From contig NC_079202.1 of NCBI RefSeq assembly GCF_026745355.1, positions 31,554,702-31,618,701 of the forward strand: a DNA stretch of 64,000 nt, in the 5' to 3' direction. The notes below the pieces were generated by a model. It was not told the origin of the DNA and did no database searches. It saw only the letters and a list, made by a program, of their open reading frames with translations. This DNA comes from Beta vulgaris subsp. vulgaris (lineage: Eukaryota; Streptophyta; Magnoliopsida; Caryophyllales; Amaranthaceae). The translations under genes and the position numbers were made by a program. Of this stretch, positions 24,137 to 37,344 are shown in pieces; the stretch's first letter is position 1; each line of letters starts with the position of its first letter.

Positions 24137-27100
24137 ATGGCGGAACATCTAGCATCGATATTCGGGACAGAGAAAGACAGAGTGAACTGTCCATTCTACT
24201 TCAAGATCGGAGCTTGTAGACATGGAGATCGTTGCTCAAGGCTTCATACTAAGCCTAGTATTAGCCCTACTTTGTTGCTTGCTAATATGTATCAACGCCC
24301 TGATATGATTACTCCTGGTGTTGATCCTCAAGGACAGCCTCTTGATCCTCGCAAAATTCAACAACATTTTGAGGTCTCCTCTATTTTTTGTTAACTTTTT
24401 GATATTGATGATTTTCTAGGGTTTTGATTTGGTATGATAGGTTTAGGGTTTTGATTTTTTATTGTTACGTCTTTGTTGTTGAAAGTCATTGTTTGTTGTG
24501 GTTGTATGTAATGGTGGATAGGTTTTTGATTTAGTGGTGGTGTTTAGGGTTTTTAAGATGTTGGAGATTTGTTTTACGATGCTTTTTTTCGTTTGTTAGG
24601 GTTGAATTTGATTGAATTAACTTTGTTGTAAGGGTGAATAGGTTTTTGATTTGGTATGTGGTGTTTAGCGTTTTTAATATGTTGGAGTTTAGGGTTTTTA
24701 ATTTGTTGGAGGTTTGTTTTAAGATGCTGTTTTTCGTTTGTTAGGTTTGAATTTGATTGAATTAGCTTTGTTGTAAGGGTGAATAGGTTTTTGATTTGGT
24801 ATGTGGTGTTTAGGGTTTTTAATTTGTTGGAGTTTAGGGTTTTTAACTTGTTTGAGATTTTTTTTACGATGCTTTTTCTCGTTTGTTAGATTTGAATTTG
24901 ATTGAATTTACTTTGTTGTAAGGGTGAATAGGTTTTGATTTGGTATGTGGTGTTTAGGATTTTTAATTTGTTCGAGTTTAGGGTTTTTAATTTGTTTGAG
25001 ATTTGTTTTACGATGCTTTTTTCGTTTTTTAGGTTTGAATTTGATTGAATTAACTTTGTTGTAAGGATGAATAGGTTTTTTATTTGGTATGTGATGTTTA
25101 GGGTTTTCAATCTGTTAGGGTTGAATGTAATTTGATTTGTTGTAGAAATTCATTGTTTGATGTAAGAGAGGGGGGCCGTTGGTCTGAATTTGTTTTGAGT
25201 ATTTTTTGCTGATTTGGTGTGTGATGTCAGGGTTTTTAATTTGTTGGAGATTTGTTTTTCAGATGCTGTTTTTTCGTTTTTTAGGGTTGAATTTAATTTA
25301 ACTTGTAGTTGAAATTCATTGTTTGATGTGAGGGAGGGGGTGAGTATTTTTTATTATTTGGTGTGGTGTTGGGTTTTTAATATGTTGGGGTTAAATTTGA
25401 TTGAATCAACTTTGTTGTAAGGGTGAAGAGGTTTGATTTGTATGTGATGTTTAAGGTTTACAATTTGTTTTAAGAGAGGCTATTTGAGAGAGGGTGAAGA
25501 GGTTTTTGATTTGTATGTAATTTTCTTGTGTTGTAGAGAGTAAAATGTGTTATTTGATTAGGTTTCCAAGCTTGAGGATTGTGTTTTCTTTAAGTTTGTA
25601 CGGTAATTAAGAATTTACTTTATGTGATGTTTGGAGTATGGAGTTTTTTGGAGATTTGTTTTAAGGCGCTGATTTGATTTGTTATGGTTTGGATTAATTG
25701 ATTTTGTTGTAGACAGTGTTCTTTCGAAGGTTTGTTGTGAGATTTAACTTTGGGGATGTATGGGCTGAATTTGAGGATTATGGGGTTATAAATTTATGGC
25801 GACTTTTGTTTTCGTATTGAAGTTGGGAGAAGTTTTTTACAAAGAGTTGTATTTTTAGTGACTTTTTAAGTGGATGATATGTTAGGTGGTGTTCATGATG
25901 AATGATGGCTTGAAATTTTATATGTGCAGGATTTTTATGAGGATTTATTTGAGGAACTAAGCAAGTATGGGGAGATTGAAAGTCTCAACATCTGTGACAA
26001 TTTGGCTGACCACATGGTATTGTTTTCTATTACCATACTGTTGATGAAGCCTCATTTAAAAGTTTAAATCGTCGTAGTTAAGCACTAACTATGGTTTCCT
26101 ACCTTTCTTTTAAAAAAAAAATTGGGTGCAGGTTGGGAATGTTTATGTGCAGTTCAGAGAGGAAGAACATGCTGGCGAGGCACTACGAAACTTGAGTGGA
26201 AGATTTTATGCCGGTTTGTGTTTTCTAATTTCTTTTTTCTGAAAGAAATCGTGCATCATGTTTATGCTTTAATGGCCTTTGTTTAGTTAAATATAATGAA
26301 GGAAACTTTTGTACTATATTAGCTTCTGTTGCTTTTATACTTCTTTACAGTACTCAATGCTAACGGAAGGGTTGTATAGTATTGGTGGTCTGAACTGGTG
26401 GCAGCAAGAGAGAAATTTAGCAATGCATGAGGGAACTACTTACATAAGGGAACTATGACAGATAGTTATCTATAACAAAAAAATATTTCTAATCATTGAC
26501 ATAATATAGTGCTTTATATTTAAATAGTGACTCTGATTGATATAGCCTCCTATTCAACACTCTGAACTCTGATGGCATTGTATAACATGATGTAGGTCGT
26601 CCAATCATTGTTGATTTTTCTCCTGTACGGACTTCAGAGAAGCAACCTGCAGACAGTATGAGGAAAATGTGTGCAATCGTGGAGGTTACTGCAACTTTAG
26701 CATTTGAAAAAAATTAGCAGGTGATTAATTGTGCTATTATCCTCTCTACTTATTTGTTTGTATTGTTAGCTCATACTAACATGCTGTTCTGAATTTTTAC
26801 ATCAATTTCAGGGAGCTTAGGCGACAGTTTGTTTGGAAGGTACAGAAGGAGGCATAGCCGTAGTAGAAGTCGCAGTCCTCAAGCACATCGGGGGCATGGA
26901 GATCGTCCACATGGTGGCCGTGGTTATGGTAGAAGAGATGATGATAGAAATCAGCGGTACCATGACAAGGGAAGAAGGCCTAGAAGCCGTAGCCCTGGGC
27001 ATAGAGGACGAAGCAGAAGCCTCCCGGCAGGAGGGATAGGAGTCCAGTGAGGGAGAATAGTGAGGAGAGAAGAGCAAAGATTGCACAATGGAACAGGAAA

Positions 27101-27215
27101 AGGAACAGGCAGACACTGGTAATAACGATGTTAATCATGATGTCACTGACAACCATGCAAATGGATTTCAGGACAATGGGAGGATTATATGACATCCTCA
27201 GCAGTAACTGGATGA
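24137..27215 (+). CDS. U2AF35: Splicing factor U2AF small subunit (U2AF35), with apparent frameshifts
   Basis: The product pairs with U2AF65 and recognises the AG of 3' splice sites in the nucleus. Exons by splice signals and homology: 24137-24373, 25930-26016, 26132-26213, 26596-26720, 26812-27215; all four introns are GT-AG. The start '[20 protein letters not shown]' is the plant family start. The first CCCH zinc finger (C-X8-C-X5-C-X3-H) lies in exon 1, the UHM/RRM core '[20 protein letters not shown]' in exon 2, and the second CCCH finger in exon 4. The RS-rich tail ('[13 protein letters not shown]') is in exon 5. Six 1-base indels break the frame near 26626, 26699, 26828, 27022, 27096 and 27180. 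All parts read correctly otherwise, so either the assembly has errors or this copy is a recent pseudogene. An intron in the 3' UTR follows (27248-27373). Confidence 0.93.
24510..25130. repeat. Tandem repeat of about 144 bp in U2AF35 intron 1
   Basis: The marker 'CTTTGTTGTAAGG' recurs at about 24621, 24766, 24911 and 25054, spacing 145, 145 and 143 bases. Each unit contains 'GAATAGGTTTTTGATTTGGT' and one or two 'TTTAGGGTTTTTAA' blocks. More degenerate units continue to about 25520. The intron spans 24374-25929. Confidence 0.9.
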
Positions 27216-29874
27216 AGTGCACAAGCAGGCTTTATTCACTACTTCTGGTATGCATTATTCCACATTTGTATGATAAAAGTATGTTCTTTCCTAGGATTAG
27301 GGATAGCTTACCTTACCCTTTTTAAACAGCCCAATAGAAGATTATAGCTTACCACCCATTTTCCACTGTGCAGGTGGAGTACAGGTTCATTGCTTAATGA
27401 TTTAAGTAGAATCTTTTTCCAACTTTTGAAATGGTAAAGAAAAGATGTCTTTAAAATTGAAAATAAAGCAGGAACTTCCATCTCTTAGTGTACCCATCTT
27501 TAACTTATGCATGGTCATATAATCATATTCCCTGTCCAAGCCATTAGTTGGTAGAGCTGACAGCAGGCTGGGCCTGGCCAGGTTCCTGGCCCAGATATGA
27601 CGCAGAAAACTTATGATTTGAGAGACCACCTTGTGTGTGCATGTTTTTTAGAAAAAAAATTGATTTTTTAAGTTAAATGAATTTGAAAAAATGTTCACTG
27701 ATAAATATGAATTTTTTTGTAAATGAACATCAAAATAGCTGCAGCATTGTATTTTTCGTATGCTTTAAAATCTTCTTAAATTTACTAACACTTTTTTTGC
27801 TAAAAGTTCGAAGAAGAGTACAGAATAAAACGAGCAATTATGAACGAAGCAAGAAAACATGGCTAACTTAATTTTTGAATAAGTTTATGATTTGGGGGGG
27901 ATATATATGCTCGTTTGGCAGGTATATGAAGTATGAGTTAAGCATTTGGCTAAAACCTTGTAGGATAAGAATAAATGTGATTAGGAATTTGCTTTAATGT
28001 CTTCTCACCTTCACAACTCTTCTAATTCATTGAATCAGGGTGACAATGTTGTAGCGTCAGTTGATGTTAAGCTACCTAACATTTGCCTTCATAGAGTATT
28101 TTAATCTATCACTGCTTAAAGCTATGAGCTATGCCAGGTGCTCCGGAATTTTATGACTTGGGCCAATAATCATGTCAGCCTGTTGCAAACCTAATAAGCA
28201 AAACTTTTGGTGCTCAATGAATGAATCTTTGCATTAGATCTGATGGCCATTATCGGTCTTGGTTTGACAATTGTCATATGTAGAGCTTGTTCATCTCTCG
28301 TTCTGACAGTCTATGTTACTCACTTGCGAACTCGCATACAAGCTTCTGACTCGTCTACTTTGTGAAACTTTTCCATGTTTTGGTCCAAAAATGAAGTGTT
28401 ATGAGTTATGACTAATACAATAATAATTAAAGAACACATCGAGTTTTAACGTGGTTCATTAACAATGTATTAGTTACAAACACGGAAGAGGAGAAATGAT
28501 TTTTTGTGAAAGAGAATACAGATTATAAATAATAGGGGCAGGAGTTAATTAGAAGGTTATAAATGTCAGAGAGTTGACATGGACAACTCATCATCCAAAT
28601 TTTTTCTAGAAGAGGGCATAAAGTTGACTCATGCCTTCCTTATTTAGACTCTTCATTAGTTTGTGGATTATCTTGATGTTCTTATCATGACTTTTGGGAA
28701 TTGGCGAACAAGAACTTGATGAATTCTGGATAGGTGCATTGATTAATTCAAACTGGCTTGATCCTTTCTCTTTTCTGTTTACCTTGCTGATACATGGTTT
28801 CAGAGACCACTAGTTATATGTTATATCTGGTTAGCATTAGCTTTTAGCCTTTCTTCTTCAGTGTCCTGTTAGTTGCATGCATCAATCCTGAATGACGATT
28901 TTGTTCATATGCAATGTGGGGAAGAAAATAATTTTTTCCGGCTCTGCCCCTAAATCCATTGCCATTAGTAGGTTTTTCTTGATGATTTTGTGGGAAGTAT
29001 TGAATGTTCTACTTTTTCCAGTTAATCTTACGTAGTTTTTCAAGGTGTGCAGGTCCAGGTTTTCCTGCAAGAGGGCAGAGACCTCAGTCTTATATAGCAG
29101 CTTATTGTGATGTTTTTATACAGGTTTGCTGTTATCAGAGTCTGCTCGTTTGCAGGATTTTTCGAAGTTAGTGATTGAAGATTTTATCATGTAATGAAGC
29201 TTGCCTAATGGGGTATTAGATATTATCTGAAGACCTTGCTGTGTCAAAAACTTTCTGCCTAATGATTGGTAGTGGTAGACGCGGCTATAAATTTCATCTT
29301 TGTTTTGAAGGCTTGTTAGCACTTTAGCAGTGATCACTAGAAATTGAGATAGTACTTCTGAAAATTTGTTTTATTCCGGTTCATGTACTCTTTAAAGTGA
29401 TTGTACTATTTGATTTAATGTGCAACCTTCATTGTCCATCTTTTGCAATCTCATATAGCACTATTTATTTTTAGTGTGAGTCACGGCTACCTTCTTAGAT
29501 TGATCTCTACCAACTGTCGCCTTGGCTGGCAAATGAATTAGACGCCCCCAAATAGGGGAATGTACGAGATAGGGGAAATCAAGCTTGCACGTCAATCTGA
29601 ATTCTGAAAAGACGAGATATCATGTTACATGTCATGTACTTGTGCAAGAAGTAGATGTTAATGATCATATCATAAGAAGGTAGTGTCACTCTCAGTTTCA
29701 TCCTATAGCTTAAACCAGATTAAGTTGCACTTTTGCAATTGTCATGACAATTAATAAGACACTTTATTTTAGTAATGAATTGGAGACATTAAAATTCTTA
29801 GATATTACATGCGTCGAAAATCGCATTTTGTTCATGGTCACATCATTTTGTTTTATTTTATCTACTTCATAGTT
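27216..29874. other. U2AF35 3' UTR and intergenic DNA
   Basis: The first part is a 3' UTR exon ending at 27247, a GT-AG intron (27248-27373) and a further transcribed exon. Beyond about 27600 I see no gene or repeat I can name. 'TTTTAACGTGGTTCATTAAC' near 28444 resembles a phrase found in some copia LTRs but is too short to call. Confidence 0.5.
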
Positions 29875-30065
29875 CTTTCATAACAAAATAGATGTTACAC
29901 TTTCAAAAACACTTTTAGGCAATTTCTTTTTTTGAAGAGAAAGATAGTAAGAAAAAAAAACCATGTGATAGGAGAGAGATAGAGAGATTGTTGCCAAAAA
30001 AGAAAATATAACATATATTTTGTTACATTCTATTTAGAAAGTGTAACATCAATTTTGTTACAAAG
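29875..30065. mobile_element. MITE-like element with about 29-bp terminal inverted repeats
   Basis: The left end CTTTCATAACAAAATAGATG continues TTACACTTTC. The right end is its reverse complement apart from three differences. The element is 191 bp, AT-rich and non-coding. The superfamily is unclear because no definite target duplication is visible. Confidence 0.7.
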
Positions 30066-30796
30066 AAAATATGTTTATCAATCTCATATACTCATGGCCA
30101 AAAAATGGTATGCGAATGTTCTTTTCTTGGCTTTACACTTAACCTAGAATATCTAAACGCAAAAGCCTACATAAGGAATTTGCGATTTGAGCCTCATAAT
30201 CTTTCCTCCCCATCTATCCCCATATTTATTTTACTGTCATTTTGTCGTGTGCTTCGCATGAGTCATGGGCAAAAACAACCAAATAATGCAATGCTATTGA
30301 CAAGTATCAGTCTAGACAATGCACCCGGTTTTTCAAGCTATTGGGCAACACGACTTCCATTTTCAAGCACCACGACTCTTTCGACAGGTATACACGGTAA
30401 AATACAAAGGCCCTCCATGCACTTCAACAAATTAACTGATACTAAAGGTTCTTTTCCTCAAAAAGCAAAACTGCTCCTTAATGGGCACCAAAACCACCTA
30501 CAATTCCAGAATATGCAACCAAATGCTCAATCGGACCACTTTCCACAGATTTACCATCAAGGCGAAAAAGGCAATGTAAAGGACGTTTTAAACTACTGGC
30601 GATGCATCTCAGAAAAGGCTTCAATTTACATGTAACTTAAGGGAACAGTAACAAGGGGGGTTAAAAAAATTATTTGCAAAACACTGCCGTTGTCGATACT
30701 ACTTCAGCTCTTCATTCCATTTGTCCAACTATGTCCCGTTCCAGTAAAGGGTGCAACCACAAAAATCAAAAACAAGCAAACCCATATATAGACCTT

Positions 30797-33700
30797 TCAA
30801 CCAACTCTGTTGTTAACCGTTTGATATAATGACTTGAGCTGTGTGTTCCACTTTTCGATAGCTGTATACTTCTTCATTCCCTTGGATCTGCAAAACACAA
30901 GTATCGTGACAATTGCAAGTTAGGATATACACAAATGGATTTTTAAAAACAAAAACAAATGTATACCGTCACGGTCTCGCCAATAGTCTATTCACTTGGT
31001 CAATGTGTCCTTGAACTCGGTTGTCCAAAATAAGTGACACTAACAACTGCTCAACATCTGCTTCCGGGACATTAAGCTCCTAAGGCAATAAACATGAGAA
31101 AAGAAAGTATTAACCTATAAGGTCTAACGCAGAAAGAAAGGAAATGCAGCAACTTAGACATAGTAAGCGCATATTATTTTTAACGCCTTCAGATAAAATG
31201 TCAAAAGAATTCTTACTATAAGAACCATCTTATTATCTATCCGACAAGTTAACAACTAATAATTGATATACAGTTCCTATTTCTTAAGCGTACCCAGGAC
31301 ACACCCCTCCATCACTGATGACATTTATCAATCTCTTCCCAGAACCTATTATTACATTTGCGGTCACCATTGACCCTCTTACCTCTGTTCCACAATCTTC
31401 CGACATCACCACAGCAACCTTTACCCTGTACTTCCCTGACCACTACAGATATCTGCTCTAAACCTCCACTACCTCCAGCACCCTAAAAGGCCATCCACCT
31501 CTTCTCTTTCTTGGAACCTGTAACGCTTCCCTCACCCAAGACGTCCAAATCCAAGGAAATTGAAAAAGGTGGAGTGACAATTACCAATGTGAATTTTGGA
31601 AGGCAAGGCAAGGAGGTGATTTGACGACCCAATGTAACACTTGACACTTCTACATTTTAAATAAACATATAAATAACATGGTATTACTTCCCACATTCCG
31701 TGCCTGTTCAACAAATCTAGGACATGTAATGGACTTTCTTCACGGCAGCCAAGGTTACCATAACTTCCACCTGTATGAAACTCATTCCTAAGGATTGCAC
31801 ATTCTTTCAGGTGTATCGATGGGAATGAAAATTCTAATTAAAGTTGAGCAATGCAATATGACATATTGGGTATTGATGGGAGCCGAGTTTTAGACTCCAG
31901 AAGTTGACTGTAAGAGCACATGTTTAAAGCTCCTCTTGCAGAAAAGTGTGGATATCAGCTCTGTGGATTGTGAGTGTAAAGATCACTTGCAGTTACTGAC
32001 ACTTCTTAAGAACAAACAATAGATAAACTATAGAATTTTAGGCCCTCACCAGTCACAATACCACTCCGGTGCAACTATCCACATAAAAATATTGCAAAAA
32101 CAAAATATGACGAGAAATTCCCGTCCTTGCGCATTAAGTTCAAACTTGAAATTATATCTCAAAACATCTCAAGTAATAACTTCACTTTGCATCCCCACAG
32201 ATGCCGAAAATTATAGCACCACCCCAATAAACTATAAATTAGCTTGGATAACTAACAGTAACCGGAAAACAATTCCATACAAGATAGCTTTATCAAACTT
32301 CAACATATTTTCTAGCAACTAAAGACATTTTTTTTTGGGCAACTCGAAGTTATTATTGATAACCAAAAAAAAATGATACAACCTAAAACTTCAACAAAGG
32401 ACAAGCCAAAGAAAAGAAGCTCCCCCCACCTTCCAGCATCTCTAAAGACATTTAACAGATCATCACAGATATAGCTATAGAGGCATAGTAATATCATATA
32501 CAAGAGGAAATGACAATCATATTTTTTTTGAAGTACAACAAATAAATAAATTTTTTACACAATTTTACCTTGGATATGAAAGGTATCCTGATTCTTGTGT
32601 AAGGCTTGATTAGCTTGAGCAAAACTTGTGTCCTAATATTTTTCAATAGGTCTTCAATGTAATTCCTGATGAAGGGATCATCCATAATTGTTCTCCTGTT
32701 ACTCTGTAACATTAAGCAGTCATCTGTAAGAAAATCAAAACGAAAAGGTACAAAATTCTTCTAAAAGTTCTGAAAGTAAAATATTCTTCTAGAAAAAGGA
32801 ACATGCATCTTCTAAAAAAATAGAAAGTCGCAGCATATATATAACCAAAACCTTCAAGATCTTCTCAAATCCAGAATCTCATTTCGCTGATAAGCTGCTA
32901 TCAAATTTGTCATCGCCAAAATTTCAGGATCATTTTTGTAACTGCAATAATATTTAAGTAAGCACATATCAGGCAGCTCAGATATCACAGCCAGACAGGG
33001 AAAAGATAAGAGATCAAGAGCATACGGCTTTGCCTCTTGTCCATCAAACGGATTCACCTCAGATTCCATTAAATGTTTGCAAGAACCAAGTATCTGCCAA
33101 TAAGGGAAAAGGTGATTGTGAGGCAAAAAGGAATATATCATCATCTCTATCCTAATTGCATTGTACCAGCAGCCAAGTTCTTCATGTATCACTTACTAAT
33201 AATCCATTCCTTAGAAAAAAATTCAATCTCTCTCTTATCTTAAAATTAGCAGGCTGAACCCAAAGGCTGAAGACTAGACACAATACAAAAGGTAACACCA
33301 AGTCACCAACCATGGAGTTGACAAGAATTGGACCTCCTTACCCAAGGGAAGGTGAAAAACTGAAAACTCAACCACTATTAATTCTCTAATCCATTTTCCA
33401 TGTAAAATTAAGAATAGAAATTCCTCCAAAACGCTTTTTTTCAGAAATCATAGCATTTAGAAGTGACGCAATTCTTTCAGACAAGGAAGAGAAACTGATT
33501 CAATATAAATAATAAGACAAAGATATAAACAATAGCCCAAAGCTCTATGTTGGACCAATGCTCTACTAATATTACTACAGGAGGCACTGGTTAGAGAGAA
33601 GGATATGTTTGTGGGTTACTTGTTAGGAAATTGTTATTTGCCATGAGATGTATAAGTACAATGCTGTACTCTGATCTTTAAGGGTCAAATCTATTGTTGG

Positions 33701-35793
33701 CATAGAGAGTATAAGTGACAAAGGCTTCTATTAAGAACAATAAACAGTACGGACAAAATCTACAGATTCACTTCCAAAATCCATTCATAAAAGAAAAATA
33801 TGCTTTACTACATACTTCAGACATTGGATACGTCGTTGGTTTCCCGCTTCATCATAATTCTTGAATGCTTCAAAAAAATCAGTGGCCGCTTCTGCCCACT
33901 GACGCTCTGCCATGTGCATTTTACCTCCACATTCATGAATGATTCCCATTATTCTTGGATGTGGAATTGCTGACTTAACCGTGAGTGCCTTCTGGTATAG
34001 TTGCTGAAATGAAACCCACATTGATCCATGAGACTAACATGCAGAAACAGATCTAAAGTGACCATAAAACCACCATCACAGAGAGAAAATCGACTATATG
34101 TAAGAACTGGGAATAACTAGTACATTGGAAGTCAAAGCACATAACAATACAGGTTTTATTAGAGATATACTAGTATCTAAAGTACTTTTACACTTCACAA
34201 GGATTGCATTAAATTTAACTCTATAAAGCAAACTGTACACAAACAAATATTCAATCACCAGAATGCCACAAGCTAGAAAATTAGATCAAGGTGATCTGAA
34301 GGTAACATGGAACAACCACGTGTAGAGTAGAGAATCTGCAAGTAACATTATTGCTTTTAAAATGTAAGACTTCAATTAGCATTACTATATTAAAAAACAA
34401 GACTCAACGAAATTAATCAAGCATTAAAGCCTGTTCATTCCCTCTCGAAGCTCTCATTTCCAGGCCATTCATTTTCTCCACATTTTCTAGTTATGATGAA
34501 TATTGAAGAGAAATACTCTTCCATAAAATCTTCAAGCTTTTATCAATAAAACTTGTTCTAAATAAACAGATTATACAAATAAGATAACAAACAATATCAT
34601 CTAAGTCCTGCTGTATGAGCCACCACCTTGAGTTTCTTATTGTTCTTGGTCTCAGTATACATTTGAATTTCAATTGCATAGACCTCCAATAGTTGTGTTC
34701 CTTTCTTCTGGTCATCTGTACCATCTTCTTTTTGACATGATTTGTGAAGTTCCTTTAATATCTGTCAAATTTAAACAAGGAAATATAATCGCAAATTCCA
34801 ATTGTTGCTATTTCGTAAAGGAATGCATATAGTTCATGAAACCTTGTTCATCCGTCCATATTCACCCATGTCAAACCAGATTTTGCAAAGCTTCAGATTA
34901 GTTTTAAACCATAGTCTCTGCAAGATGAAAAAGCAAGACATTAAGATTCCAAAGAAAAATGCCTACAAAAGAGAACCCTTCTAATATTTACTCCTAACCT
35001 CATTTTTAGCCTCTTCAAGAGCCCGCAGAGTTGTTTGGTAGAATTCTTGCAGGAGATCAAAATTGTGGCTGGCAGACCCAGAAACAAAATCCATAATGTT
35101 GTTTATACACTTCTCACTATAATTTCTTGTCACAGCTGATCTAATGTACGTCAACATCTCCCTGTACGCTTCCATCATCTCCTTATACTTTCCCAACCGA
35201 TAATAAAGCTTCACTGTTTGCTTTAATGCCTTAAAGCCCCTAAAAACGTGATCAAAAGTCAAATGATAATGTAATATTGGTCAAGAACTTACCTTTATAG
35301 GTAAACCATGACACACTCCTTAGTTATCTCTAACATGAAAAAGTGATCAACAAGTGGACATGCCAGCCTGAACTAATTAACATTTTGCGAAGAGATTTCT
35401 GACTATATAACATATACATTGGCACCCAAGTTGTCAGCCAAAATAAGTCCAGCATAATCCCTTTAATGTTCCAAATAAATTCACCACTTTCCATTCTGGT
35501 TATCTCAGTAATCAGTATGATCATTCACTTTACTCCGGAAAAAAAAAACTACCCTCACACTTATCAATATTTCTTTAATGCATCTTTCTAAATTTTACAC
35601 TATTTAGTTTCATGATACAATATACAGAGCAAGCTACCTGAACTGTGAGCAAAATTTCAGAACAGGTACTTCTCCAAACTATTCATAATTGTTTTATCAA
35701 AAATGTATGACTCACCAGTCTGCCTTCTCTGGTTCCATGTGAACCACCTCCGCAAAACCAGCAAGCGCACCCTAGGGTCAGTCTCAACCAAAC
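30797..35793 (-). CDS. CSN2: COP9 signalosome complex subunit 2 (first exon not found)
   Basis: CSN2 is a PCI-domain scaffold of the nuclear COP9 signalosome, which removes NEDD8 from cullins. Minus-strand CDS exons: 35716-35793, 34999-35239, 34843-34917, 34628-34761, 33816-34003, 33026-33093, 32852-32941, 32569-32703, 30967-31079, 30797-30887. Landmarks are '[14 protein letters not shown]', '[20 protein letters not shown]', '[14 protein letters not shown]', '[20 protein letters not shown]', '[11 protein letters not shown]', the PCI part '[14 protein letters not shown]', and the end '[18 protein letters not shown]'. The N-terminal acidic exon (about 34 residues) was not found and may lie in the N gap. 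Small indels break the frame near 35773, 33078, 32867 and 30982. Splice sites are all GT-AG. Conservation elsewhere is very high, which argues for sequencing error rather than decay. Confidence 0.94.
32331..32441 (-). mobile_element. 5'-truncated LINE insertion in a CSN2 intron
   Basis: A 12-bp target duplication CTAAAGACATTT lies at 32319-32330 and 32442-32453. Between them the minus strand ends in '..CTTCGAGTTGCCCAAAAAAA', the usual 3' end and poly-A of plant L1 LINEs, preceded by 'GGTTGTATCATTTTTTTTTG'. Only about 110 bases were inserted, as expected for an abortive target-primed reverse transcription event. Confidence 0.85.
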
Positions 35794-37040
35794 CTGGATT
35801 AAAAGAAAATAGTAATAATAAAAAAAAAACTTCAAGAGATAGTTAAAGGACTTTTACTGGCTGGCTACAATGGGGGTATCTTTGCTGGATACATAAATCC
35901 AACATCTTAACAGCAAAATTGGAGCCAAAATCACACATGTAAGATGACTGGACATTGTTAATTGATCAACTGGTCACCCCAAGGTATGACTGACATGGCC
36001 TGGAAAATTGCAAAGAATGGCCTACATTTATACTACTATTTTTTTATTAAAAAAAACAACGAATTCTAAGGACACTTGTCTCTCTCCAGTAAGTTCTTTT
36101 TTTCTTCAGGAAAATAAAATAAACAAAAAGTACAGATTTTGAATTACAATATGATGACACATGCATTATCACTTTCTGTTCACCTTTAATGCCTCAACAA
36201 TAACCTTCCTGACCATTATTTTGCTCTCGTTTGTCACTGTTACCCATTAAAAGGATTTACATCCATCCAAGCAATGTGCAATGTGCAATGTGCAATACAC
36301 GGATCAACAAACTAATTATACTAAGGCATTGTCTTTCATGAAACCTTCCAATGTTGGGACCTTGTGATAATTGGCCAAGAAAATAAAAGGCGAAATATAT
36401 AATGCAGCAAAAATATAACATGCAAACACCAAAGAAGGGAGAAGAGTCTGACGTGTGCTTTCCAAGTTGGTAATGTAAGTTGTGTCTATTTGTATTGATA
36501 AAAGGATGGGGTATTCATTTGTTGAAGTAATTATTCATTTATCAAATATATAACCCAATCATATGATAGGTTTAGGCATACTATGTTGAAACAAGAATTA
36601 TTAGATGAAAAAAATGCAAAAAAGAGGTTGAAATCCCTAAATGTGAATTTTTAAAAATAAAATCACGGCTACAAACCGCTTCTACGACATAGCAACCAAT
36701 ACCCCTATCGAGACTGCATTTGCAATTTTTTTCTTAGCCGGAAATCATCATTGGCTCCCAAAAAAACCATTATCGAAAATCAAATGCAAATTCACAAGCC
36801 AATGCAAGAGCAAGGGAGAATTAGGCAATAAAAAAGAAGTGGTTAAAAGCTTGACTCATATTTTGTTTCTGGTATTATACCAACCTAACTCGCCCTCAAC
36901 AATTCTTACAATAAATGTAATATATACATTGCCTTGTGCCAAACTATTGTTTCAAGATTTTGTTCAAGGTGCTTGAGAAGGGACATACATAAACCATAAC
37001 CATTAATTAGCAGACTCCTGACTAACACTTAGAATTACTA
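35794..37040. other. CSN2 upstream intron or 5' flank
   Basis: AT-rich sequence without recognisable coding. It is probably the first intron of CSN2, because the acceptor of the second exon lies at 35794-35795. Confidence 0.4.
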
Positions 37041-37342
37041 CTCCCTCCATCTTTATATAAACTTCACGTTAAGCTTGGGCATGCGTTATAATGATGCGTA
37101 GCAAAGAATGTGGGCATTTTGGTAAATAATGTAAAATAAAAACAAATAAAGTGTTAGAAAAAGATTTACTAGGTCACCAATGTCACATGGGACACAAAAA
37201 AAGAGCATGTGAGACGGGGACAAAGTTAGTAAAGAGTTCACATGACATGGGTTGGATGAGTAAAATTTCCATTTTTAATCATAAGAAGTTTATTGAAGTG
37301 CCCAAAAAGGGATATAGGAAGTTTACTTGAGGATGGAGGAAG
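37041..37342. mobile_element. Stowaway-type MITE (about 302 bp)
   Basis: It starts CTCCCTCCATC and ends GATGGAGGAAG, flanked by TA on both sides (37039-37040 and 37343-37344). The consensus terminus CTCCCTCC and the TA duplication define Tc1/mariner-derived Stowaway elements. Confidence 0.9.
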
Positions 37343-37344
37343 TA

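Noticed and set aside
24540..25110. Interstitial telomere repeat
   Set aside because: TTTAGGG occurs only as single words in a 144-bp repeat, not as tandem heptamers.
30105..30635. A 176-codon frame downstream of CSN2
   Set aside because: No recognisable family, unusual composition, and it lies antisense to the probable CSN2 3' flank; I consider it chance.
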